From NCBI RefSeq assembly GCF_021155765.1, contig NC_060109.1:2939001-3003000 (forward strand): a stretch of 64,000 nt of DNA, in the 5' to 3' direction. This DNA is from Diprion similis. Lineage: Eukaryota > Arthropoda > Insecta > Hymenoptera > Diprionidae. Both the position numbers and the translations under genes were made by a program. Numbering within the stretch: position 1 is the stretch's first letter; the number at the start of each line of letters is the position of its first letter. Positions 1 to 10,507 of the stretch are shown piece after piece. The notes beneath the pieces were generated by a model. It had not been told where the DNA came from and made no database searches. It saw only the letters and a program-made list of their open reading frames with translations.

Positions 1-88
1 TCCGACATCTTTCAAGAACAATGAGCAATTTTAAAAAAATAATTTGCTTCAGATTTACTGTCAGAAACGTGCTTTTTTTCTTTTCCAG

Positions 89-1614
89 AATTGCCAAGTG
101 CCAATGTCAACGGAGAAGTTAAATCTAACTGGCAGTTACTGAAGCAAAAGAGAAACTGGAGTCATGCAAAGGATGCCAAAACCGATGAGCATACGAAGAA
201 GCTTTATCAAACGATAGAAAAAATGTCCAATGAAAGATGCAAAACACAATCCTCACACTCGGACATAAAGTCTGCTTATCTTCCACACAAAGCAACCAGT
301 AAGACATTAAGATCAATATTTGTAAGTAATTGCGACAAGGAAACTAAAACTCTGTTTTCAGATTCAGTATTAAACCCAAGTAAGAAAACCATGAAGGACC
401 AGAAAATGTTGAAACCAACATTTTTCGAAAGGAAAGATAATAGTTTGACTCAAAACGCATCACTAAAATGTATGCGAAGCATAAATATGGAGAATGATAT
501 TGTCAAAAGATATCATACTAATTTTGAAAGAACATGCTACCCAGGCACAGGAAATGAAAATAAAAACAAGAGCAAGAAAGCGATGACTAAGTGCAAAAAG
601 GATGGAACTACAGCAATCAAATCCGAAGCAGAGAAGTATTTGGATAAGTACGCCTCGATCTCAGATGAGGAAAGGAGCGCTAATAACCAGAAGACAATAT
701 CATGTCCAACTTCTGAGGCCGTAGTTGATATGCTAGAAAAACTGAATATTTACGACACTGGGTTCCACATAGACAAGGAGAGAGATGAAAAATTCAGGAA
801 TGTTGGTATAAATCCAGAAAAATATGAAAATTCAAGGCAGTTATTGATTGCCGAAACTCCAAACTCGTTTTCAAATAATAAAAAAACAATTAAGATGAAA
901 GAAGAATTGCCGGAAGAGATAATGTCAGCAAAGTGTAATAAAAATATTAACAACCGTCGTTGTAACAGCAATGAGGTAGCAAATGTTTCAGAAATGCAGA
1001 TACGCAAATCAGCGCCGATATGCAAAGATCAAAAACAGTTATCTACCCTTGAACAAAGCAGCAACACAAATCAAAATGATGAAATTGCAGTCAAATATAA
1101 CAATCCTTTTGTTGAAATTGGTTTGAGCGCACTAGAAGGTCAGATACCAAGTCACTTACGCTATCAGATACGGAAATCAAATTTTTTAAACAAAGAGTTA
1201 TCATTTAAGCCGGCGCGATACTTTCAAGGTTCTGTAAATTTTAGCAACCCTCTAAATTCTTGTGAAAAATTCATATTTGGTGTTGAAAATGATAGTGAAA
1301 AATGGCTGATGCAAAAGATACAGCGAATAGTGGCAAATACTGTTGGTAATCGTCACACAACAAAAGACAAGGAAAAACCTTTGAAGGATAAATTGAAGTT
1401 TTATAACAGTTGTGAAAAATTGCATGAAATAATAGATAAAAAATTGACCGAAAACAGGAAGGATAAGAAAAACTTAGTCGACATGAAAAAACAGTCATTT
1501 GTTCAAAAGTTCTTGGCAGTCCAAAACGAGATACTAATCAATCCTCGATTGCAGGCGATTTTGCCAAGTTTGGTAAATCGACTGCCAAATTTTTCAAATG
1601 GCATTGCTCGCTAG
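89..1614 (+). CDS. Unrecognised Lys/Asn-rich protein, terminal exon (5' part outside the window)
   Basis: An open frame of about 508 codons runs from a good 3' splice site (pyrimidine tract ending in CAG at 88) to TAG at 1612-1614. The frame begins at the splice junction with a Leu codon, so this is the last exon of a gene starting upstream, not a complete gene. The product is rich in Lys, Asn, Ser and Glu, largely without predicted order, with a few scattered Cys. Its last 130 residues look more structured: hydrophobic positions alternate around FVEIGLSALEGQIPSHLRYQ and near the C-terminus (NEILINPRLQAILPSL). No signal peptide, membrane segment or zinc-finger pattern is visible. I do not recognise the family. 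Length and codon use argue that it is really coding. Confidence 0.75.
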
Positions 1615-3980
1615 GTGAGAATAAAAATCAGTTTGTACTCCAATACAAATCTCTTTATCTCTTTCAACTAAATAAGGATGAAATTATTGATGGAATCAAT
1701 ACTGATGGAAAAATTTCAATCATTCAAAACCCTTACTTGCAACCATGTAACGATAAAGAATATTATACAAATTGTACCAGCATTTTGTAAGTGCATAAAA
1801 CAATGTCCGTAAATTTTGATAGAAATTATTTTTGACGGTTTGAAATGAATAAAACATGAAATTACCGATGATGATGGTAAATTTTTTTTTTGCATATTCA
1901 CTATAATGTACAACATAAGTAATAAACTTTGGCTTCCATTGATACTTGTTATGCTGCAGTCAATATTTATCTTTTTTTTATTTACTTATCCTGGACGACC
2001 ATTTTGTTAAGAACAAAGTAATAATCTATACAAAACAAAACTCTTCGTGTTAAAAGAAAAAATATGCGATTACGTAAAAATTGAATAATAGATTTTTCTT
2101 AACAATATTCGTTGATTGAAGCATATATCTTTAGTCAATGCAATATTAGTGTACAATTTGAGATGGTTCCGAAGAAAATCTGAGTGTACATTGCCCAAAA
2201 ATATCTAATGTCATAAGATTAAATGATAATCATAATTTATATACAATATAGTTGTTTACACAATATACAAGTCCCATGTCAGTCCCTTTTGGTATGTATT
2301 TGCTAATTAGTGAACTTGGGCTAAAGTCTACATTAATTAAATAAAACTTTACATAAGAAAATTTACAAAATATTGACTATAAAAACTTATATTATTGATT
2401 ATTATAACTACTACTATCATTATTCTTACTTTCCGAAAGTCTATTTTTGTACTATAAAAAGTTTTCCAAGTCCGAATAGTCTCCTACGCTATAAATAAAA
2501 TCGCAAACTGTGATTTGCTTGGGCTCACAATACAGAGTCAATGAAAAACATAAGAAAGAAAGTTTAAGCCACAAAAATCCGTCACAATTGTGATTTTTTT
2601 TTTTTTTTTAATTTATTGATTTTTTTTAACTGCAAAATGAAGGTTTGTTTCAGTTCCTTAACCACTGAAAATTTAGAATGTGTGTTTCATTCAGTTTGAT
2701 TCAAATACACGGCAAAAGCATGATAGTAGATGGAAGAATTTCGTTTGTAAATTGATGAATGAAAATTCATAAATGCTAGTCAAGTCAAGACAGACGAAGT
2801 TTGAAGGAAGTTATGAGACTTGCAGAGTGCGTGACAACCAAAAAAATTGTAGATGTTTTAGTAATGATGTCGAAAGTGTTACACAGAATATACCGATAAC
2901 GGTTACGAAGCGTTTTTATTAAACCCACTAGATAAAGCCACGGATAAGATCAGGAGCAAATTATTACATTTGCAGACTGTATGATGATGAAGAATGTTTA
3001 GGTAAATGCTTTCAGTTTCAATAATACTGCTGTATAATCATAGAATTAAAAAAATTCTCTGTAAAAAAAAAACATCCACGACAAATATGTTAAAATTATG
3101 TAAAAGTGAAAGATAATTTTTATACTGTTTCTTATTGCATTTCCAGAAATTCTATCAATAGTCAATTTCACCTTCTACTCAATTTGAATATCTCGAAACG
3201 TCCTTGTGAAATAGAAACATCTGTTTTCGGTGATTTGGAAATGACGCGGTTGCCTTAGGTGACACAAAAATCAAAAATATTTTAAGCATTATGAAAAAAA
3301 AAGTTGAAACTACGAAAAAATTTTAGTATTCATAATTGAAAAAGAATTGCAAGTGAGAACACAAAATTTGGACTTTAGAAACGCTAAATGAAAAGGTCAA
3401 AACCTGATCGAATTGTCATGGACTGATGTCCTGTATAGAATAGTGGAAATATGAAAAATGGAAGAAACGAAAAGCAGAGAAACAATCATACGAAAAATGC
3501 AAGCACGGGAAAAGACTATGAAGAAAAATATTCTAAAATGTTAGGTAATTACGTTTATGAAGTAATATTGCTTAGCCGCAATAGTGCTTATAAATTGATT
3601 TTTTTTTTTTGTTTTTCACACTTAAATCCATTTCTGTATATATCGATTGAAAATCTTAATATATATATATTTACATAAAGTATATATACCTTTATTCAGA
3701 ATTATGAATTAAAAAAGAATAATAATAACATTTGTGTACGCATGGAAATAATCGATAAGATTCGTACGAATTCTCATATCGTCATAAATTTAGATAATTT
3801 TGGTCTAAGATTAAATCTATACATACCTTGGTATGCCTGAGGTGATAAAATACTTCGATTTTATACAATAATCTTTGCGTTATTGCGATATCCTTGGTTT
3901 ATCATCACTCATTCATATTGTTCATCTTCATACCTCGTATCACGCACATCACATTTTCCCACATTCAACAATCCAACTAC
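1615..3980. other. Intergenic region, 3' flanks of two converging genes
   Basis: AT-rich sequence between the upstream terminal exon and the converging SLC17 gene. Only short chance ORFs (the longest about 75 codons at 3451-3678) with poly-T and (AT)n tracts. I see no RNA gene or recognisable element. Confidence 0.6.
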
Positions 3981-6322
3981 TCATAACACTTGGAGAGCAG
4001 AACTATGTGTTTGATAGATTATCGCACCAGTAAAATTCACTGCAGCTGCCAGAACAAAAACTGGCATCCATCGACCCTGCGAAGCTGTCACTAATTCGGC
4101 AGTCAATGGACCACAGAGAATGCCAGGTATTGTAGCCTGCAATAAATAAATACGTTAATATTTCCGTTCTGTAGTTGATTCTTGTGAATATATTCAATAC
4201 AAAGTCCTGGTAGTTGGTTTTTCTTTGCTAAATAAATTACCGAAGAAATTAAAGCTAATTATTTTTTACTCACTATTGTGTTTGATATAGCAAAAGTTAT
4301 GCCAGCATGATTAGGAGCTACGTCCGCGTGATTGCTGAGATGTCCTGCCGAATTACAAGCGCAAAGTCCCATCGAAATTGACACAAATCTGTATAAAGTG
4401 CGCAAGTTTGAAATTGTACGTTGTGGAAAAAATTGTTCCAATGAATTAAAAAAAAATTAAGTACGTCTAAATATAACGTCATTTCAATTCAAGCTTACAT
4501 CACAGCTGCAAGTAAGTTGTCAACGGCGCAAAAGGCGAGCAAAAATGCCCCTGGACCGATTAGGCCGATGCTAGTCATCAATCTCCTTACAGACAAGACT
4601 GACCACCTTTTTTGAATCAAATTATCTGCGCTATGACCAGCGACTATAAAATTAAAAGTATATTACTGGATTATCGGATGGTTGGATTTTCATTTTTCCA
4701 TCATTCGCATATCAATTTTTGCAATAATTAATGAATTTTGATTATAACGTATCAAATAAGCGACTTACCAATACCGACAAGCGAGTTTACAATGTATGGC
4801 AAAGCTGTTAAACTGATGCTTTCTTTGTAGGCAGATAAATTTCGTGCCAAATAAGTCGGTAACCATTGCATGATTATGTAGTTGCTCCAATTCATTGCAA
4901 AATGAGCTATATACAATGCCCAAAGAGGCCAGTGAGTTATCAGTTCTGTCCAGTGCATATTTCGGTTTTGAACCACCTGAATATTTGACAAAAAATATTA
5001 GAATGTAGGTATATACAATTATTATACGATATTAACGATTATTAGTAACACAATGTGCTTCACTTATTGTTAATGATACTTCCAAATTTTGCCAGATTCA
5101 AGGCTTCGACTGAATATAATGCAGAATATGAATCACATGAGTAGTTAAAACAATTAACGAACTTTAATTTAGAGTTATTTGAAATAAAAGACTGCATACT
5201 TTGGGTAAAAACAACGGTATATCGTCTTGAGTGTTGGACTCTCTATAAAGTAACATCCACAATAAAGTCCAAAGGATTCCGAGGCTCCCGAACAAGTAAA
5301 ATCCGTTTGGCCAGGACATGTGTGGACAAATCTATAAAAATTAGCAGGCAAAGTTGATTATTGAAATTTTACAACGATTCAATTATCTTAGTTAAAAATT
5401 CGAGTTATCGTATTCTAACTTACAACCGACGCTACTACTTGACCGACGGATCCCGCAGCTACAAGGTACCCAAACGCACGAGATCTCTCCTCAACTGGTA
5501 CGTTGTGAGCAAACAGGTGAAATATAACTGGAAGACCTGAAAAATAATTTGTATTTTGGAGAATTTCATTTTTCACTCTATTTTCTATTAGATTTTGATT
5601 TGACTTTTTTTTTATACATTTTCAAATCTATTTCTGTTCGTTGTAAAAGTACTTTTGATGGGAAAATTTAATGCTTTCTGGTGCATTCTTGATTTTACTG
5701 CTTATTTATATATTGAATGGTAATAAGTAAAGCCCAATCAACGTACCTAAACCTTCTCCGAGACCAAGTATTACTCGACATATAATGAGCATAGGTATTG
5801 AATGGGCCAAGAGAGGTGTGATCACCGTGCTAATCGACCACAGCAAAACTGCTGACATCAAAACAGTCTTACAACCAAATCGATTAGCAGTACTTGCTCC
5901 GATGACCTAAAAAATTAAATAATAATAATTTAAAAAGCATTCAAGGACAACATGTGAAATGCCTGAGTAGCTGTTACGAACAGCATTTTGAGAATGGTTT
6001 TATCGCAGCATTAAGGATCGTTGCAGCTTAAGAAAGTGGAAGTAATGAGAGAGAAATTGTCGAGATTTACCTGGCTTGTAAAATAGCCAAATGCAAACGC
6101 TGACAAGATCCAGCCTTGCCAGTGAAGATTCCATCTGTATTGATCAGTCATAGGAACGATGGCGATCGGCATGATTACTCTGTCGGCTGCATTGATAAAA
6201 TTTGCAGCGGAACACAAAGCGACGATTCTGGAAGTCCTGGGAAGCATGGCGAGCCGTGGCATGTTGTTCAAGTCTCGTTGATCACTGTGAAGTGTGAAGT
6301 GTTTATTTTCAAAGTAAGACAT
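3981..6322 (-). CDS. SLC17-family anion transporter (major facilitator), VNUT/ANTR-like
   Basis: Eight exons on the minus strand join in frame to 426 residues: 6322-6071, 5906-5747, 5536-5424, 5331-5200, 4976-4769, 4643-4499, 4388-4274, 4136-3981. All have GT..AG ends and consistent phases. The length matches the family (SLC17A9 is about 430). The protein is made of hydrophobic segments; after TM4 comes ICRVILGLGEG, the Arg/Gly-Glu-Gly signature of SLC17 carriers, and the late segment NHADVAPNHAGITFAISNT matches the conserved APxxAG loop before TM11. The best resemblance is to vesicular nucleotide transporter SLC17A9 and plant ANTR proteins rather than the sialin/phosphate-cotransporter expansion of insects. 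Members move organic or inorganic anions, driven by membrane potential or H+/Na+. The substrate here is not readable from sequence. The start ATG at 6322 is the first in frame; no signal peptide is expected. Confidence 0.9.
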
Positions 6323-8189
6323 TGTGAGTACTTTCAGGTTAGAATCCTTTATTTGTTATTATTTTTTCAATAAAAAAAATAATTTAACCTCAAACCTTTG
6401 CGCTGCAGTCAGCGATATTTCAATTTCATATATATCATGAAAAGAAACATCGCGGGTAGCTGGAGTTGGCCACGCGAGCAAAATACGATTTTGTCAAATG
6501 ATTAATGAGAGATGAATAAAAGAAAATGAGTATAACCGGTTGTGCGTAGGAAAAAAATGTTAACACTCGTTATCGTTGTCGACAAGTATCGAAAACACCT
6601 CAAGTATGACTGTTAATAATTCATTATCATGTTGACACCTTTGACACGTTTGTAAAACGTGTAATGTAAAACAAATCCTGGATCCAATTGACGTGTCAAT
6701 TGGATTTGAAACCACATAACGCACAGTAAACTATCTGCAAACATTCAATGATATAATTCGTTGTATGTATGTACAAATGTTATTATTCTCAGTCAATGTT
6801 CGGAAAACGAATAGTAAATTGGCCTTATGCCGGCTTTTTTGAAAGTAAAAAGTTACGTTGTGAACCAGATGGATGCTGGAAAAGTAAGTCAGGGTCGTGA
6901 CATCACTGTCGTCAATGATCTTTTAATTGTGGTTTAACTTTTTTCTTCAATTCGCAAATACCACATATTACAACCAAATGGCACAAACAAAATCATTATT
7001 ACATCCTTTTTAATCAGATGTTCCTATAATTTGAATCACCCACCGTTGGTTGCTTATGGCATGATGTGCCTAGGAGTGTAGCGTTTTTCTCTAAAAAAGT
7101 TTCTTTCTCGCGATGGACTGGACTTAAGTAAGATGTGTACCAACGGCGCCAAAATACCCTAGATCGGTGGCGAAAAATGAGTAATTTTGATGCCTCTATA
7201 GCATTATGTAACTCGTTCCGTCGAAGAGTTACACCGATTCTCTGAGTTCCGGGGGTGTTCTCGCCTAGGGATAGCTTTCAAAAAATATTTTATTTATGGA
7301 TTTCTAGAGCCTTTAATGACTCGTTAGTTCTGGCTCATACAGTTTTCCGAAATTCCTTCCAGATTCCGTTGTTTTCGATGTTTTTAAAAAACGTGGAGCA
7401 ATTTATTCGAAGATAAGGTTTTTAATGAGCCATTAATTAGTCTTCAATTCTGGCATCAATACTTTTTCAAAATTCGTTCTCGTTAACGTTATTTTTGGTA
7501 TGGCGCCTCCAGGTTTATCTTGAGGTGGCATCACCACAAGTTTCTTTTTAAAAAACGCGGAGCATTTAATTCAAGAATAGAACACTCAATTAGCCCTTAA
7601 TTAGCCTTCAATTATTCCACAGGAGACTTTTCGATTTTCGAATGTGGCGGTTCCAGATTGATATGGAATGCGTTCCGAAATTAGTTTCCAGTGCTATTAG
7701 CAATCTCTTATCTCTTTTGCACTGCTGAGTTTATGAGTAGCTCTGTCTCTGTCCTAGGGAGTTTTCATCGTTGCCAGCCAGTTTCGGAACACACCCATAG
7801 TTCACCGTTGGCTGTAACGGCTGTAACAGTGGACATTTTGAAAAATTTGAATCCGTCTGACAGAGGTGATCAAAGACAACGTTGCCCTCGATAATAAGAA
7901 TCTTAAAATTGTCGGACATTATTTCACGCCAAACCTTTTCGCCAAAAGAATAATTTTTTCACCGCATATCAGGCAAACACCTTTTAATCTGCATGAATTT
8001 GGACCGCAAAGATCAAGCCACCTGACGAATAATCATTAGATCTAACGGAAATAACGTATCATATTGCTTGGTTAACACTAGTGTTAAAAAATCAATGTAG
8101 TCGGGATTTTTGGTATTGTGTATTGGAGATGATTTTGACAGTACGACATTGCAATACGCAAAAGTAAAAAATAACTCTCGAGGAATAAA
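6323..8189. other. Intergenic region between divergent SLC17 and NFU1 genes, with a dispersed repeat
   Basis: Head-to-head promoter space. No coding exon seen. A dispersed repeat occupies part of it (modules near 7117-7183 and 7691-7795, described separately); the remainder is unremarkable AT-rich DNA. Confidence 0.6.
7110..7800 (-). repeat. Dispersed repeat, two modules shared with 51165-51340
   Basis: Two blocks read on the minus strand match the plus strand near 51.2 kb. Block A (7117-7183) contains CCACCGATCTAGGGTATTT and ACACATCTTACTTAA, as does 51170-51230. Block B (7691-7795) contains TTCCGAA, TGGCTGG, AAAACTCCCTAGG and GCAAAAGAGATAA, as does 51262-51325. In this copy block B comes before block A with about 500 bases between; in the other copy A comes before B with only about 30 bases between. 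Identity is roughly 80-90 percent by eye. Nature unknown: a transposon fragment or a promoter-associated repeat are both possible. Confidence 0.6.
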
Positions 8190-9460
8190 ATGTTTGCAAA
8201 AACAACATTTCTCAGTCGTTCGCTGACCTATGGGTCAATTTTTGCACGACAAAGTTTACGGTATAAATTACATATTATGGTTGACTGATGAAATTAACCT
8301 GTGTTTATAACCTAAACTAATGTACCATAACCATGAGATATTTCGCAACAATTTTTTATTCTACAGAACGTAGAGTAACTTTAGACTTTTCTCTCTCGTT
8401 TTACTTATAATTCTCAATGTTTTAGAATCATTCCATGAATTGTCGCATTCACTAAATATGGAGTCAAATTTTTGAATACGCATATGAAATGCCCTTCAAA
8501 AGTATTTCCTTCTATTACAGGACTGTCAACAATGCCAAGCGTCTACACAACTGTAAAAAATCTGACATGCAAAAGCCTCTCCTTTTGCAGTCATCCACTC
8601 GATTCAACGAAGTGCATAAACGCAATATGTTTATACAAACTCAAGACACGCCAAATCCGAACAGTTTGAAATTTCTACCTGGAGTCGCTGTCCTCGAATC
8701 AGGACAAACAAAGGATTTTCCTACAGGATCAGACGCATATTGCTCGCCATTGGCAAAGATGCTCTTCAGAATTGAAGGAGTTAAATCCATATTTTTCGGG
8801 TCTGATTTTATCACTGTAACCAAAGTTGACGAGGACGTCGATTGGAAGCTTATTAAGCCAGAAGTATTTGCTACTATAATGGATTTTTTTGCTAGTGGAT
8901 TGCCTGTTCTTTCTGAAGAACAGCCATCGTCAGATACAAGTAAATGGATCGGACAATTTTATGTGATCTTCTATAATAGTAACTCTCAATTGTTTTCCAT
9001 TCATAATTGTAATTCATTGACTTTTTTGAATTAGAGATTCAGGATGATGATGACGAAACTGTTCAAATGATAAAAGAACTTCTTGACACAAGAATTAGAC
9101 CCACGGTTCAAGAAGATGGAGGAGATATTGTGTACATGGTATGTAAATCGGGTGTTGGGTATAAAAAATTTGCTTCTACTTCAACCACAAAATGTTCTAA
9201 ATTTCAAGTTACAAAACATTTTTTCATTACCACAGGGTTTCGTAGATGGGATAGTAAAGCTAAAAATGCAAGGCTCTTGTACCAGCTGCCCCAGTTCCGT
9301 GGTGACATTGAAAAACGGTGTCCAAAATATGATGCAGTTTTATATTCCCGAAGTTCAGGGTGTCGAACAAGTCGAAGATGAATCAGATCGTGTAGCGAAG
9401 GAAGAATTTGAGAAATTAGAAACAAAGATTCAGACAAACAAGACCAGTACCGAACACTAG
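8190..9460 (+). CDS. NFU1: NFU1-type mitochondrial iron-sulfur cluster scaffold/carrier
   Basis: Four exons (8190-8260, 8521-8939, 9035-9138, 9236-9460) join in frame to 272 residues. Residues 1-24 start [12 protein letters not shown], with Arg/Lys/Ser and no acidic residues: a mitochondrial targeting peptide. From residue 60 ([19 protein letters not shown]) comes the Nfu N-terminal domain; an acidic linker (DDDDE) leads to the NifU C-terminal domain, whose CxxC (GSCTSC, Cys213 and Cys216) holds the 4Fe-4S cluster. The protein delivers clusters to mitochondrial targets such as lipoyl synthase and complex II in the matrix. The first ATG at 8190 was chosen because it supplies the targeting peptide and keeps phase with exon 2; an ATG at 8489 lies in intron 1. 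Both Cys are present and the length fits the family. Confidence 0.95.
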
Positions 9461-10507
9461 AGAGAAAGCTCTTGGAACCAGTTCTATTGATTTTTAGAAT
9501 GAATACAATCTTGTAATATACTCAATACCGATTTTCACATCTAAATGTAACAGCTATTTGTAAATAGAATCGTTTTTATTCGTTGCAATAAGTTGTGATA
9601 ATAGGGAAGTTTCGTAAAATATTTTTATTTCAGATTTCAGTAGCCGAGGGAAAAATAATGTGTATATATTTTTTCGTCCTTTTAAAACAAAGTTGAAGCA
9701 GATATAACACGTTCAAAGAGTTACTGTGTGATGTTACTAATGTTAAAGTATATCTGTGTAATTTATTATTTGAAATTATCATTTTCACGAAAATCTGAGA
9801 ATATGACCATTTACTTCATGCAAGTAGGAAATTATTTTTATGAAACCTCCCTAATTACTCGCATAGAAATTGTAGTGAGCAGTTCAGTTGTTATTGTATT
9901 TCTTCAATGCTCTGTTAGCAACAGACAAGGTTAGATTATATAGAGGTATGTACTTGTTTAGCTCAACTTTTGTTGAAACTAATTAAAAGACTGAGTGAAA
10001 CGAGTTATTTCACTTAATTGATCTCTACACTTGACGAGATTTGTGTTACCTAATCCTGATGCATAAAAGATTCTGGCGAATACTTGCAAAGCCATCAGAG
10101 TGTTTCGTCCGAACTAAGATGTACAGCGTGGCCACTAATTTTTGGGAAAAAAATTCCACATTTTCCCAGTTCTAGTAAGCTACTAAATGCTACATCGTTC
10201 AGCTTATTACCTCTACATTCACTTCAAATTCAATTCGAATTGAAAAAAATGTGCTTATCTTCAAGTAAAGATAACTAGAAGGAATGTAAGAAAAAACCTT
10301 TCTAATTCAAATTTAAGAACACTAAAATTCTTACAAATTTTTCAATGACCAAAATAAAAAATCACTGACAGTTCCTGGTTTTCCAGGTGTGAGACCGACC
10401 ATCCTGTAATAGGCATTAGGCGACTAGGCTCGCAATTCGTCAAGTGAAAAAAACTTGTTAAAATTTCTCAGCTCCTTCTTTATTCAGTATAGTATAGTAC
10501 ACAGCAT
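9461..10507. other. 3' flanks of converging NFU1 and RACK1
   Basis: No exon or RNA gene seen. On the minus strand an AATAAA signal at 10479-10484 lies only about 24 bases past the RACK1 stop, which implies a very short RACK1 3' UTR. Confidence 0.55.
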
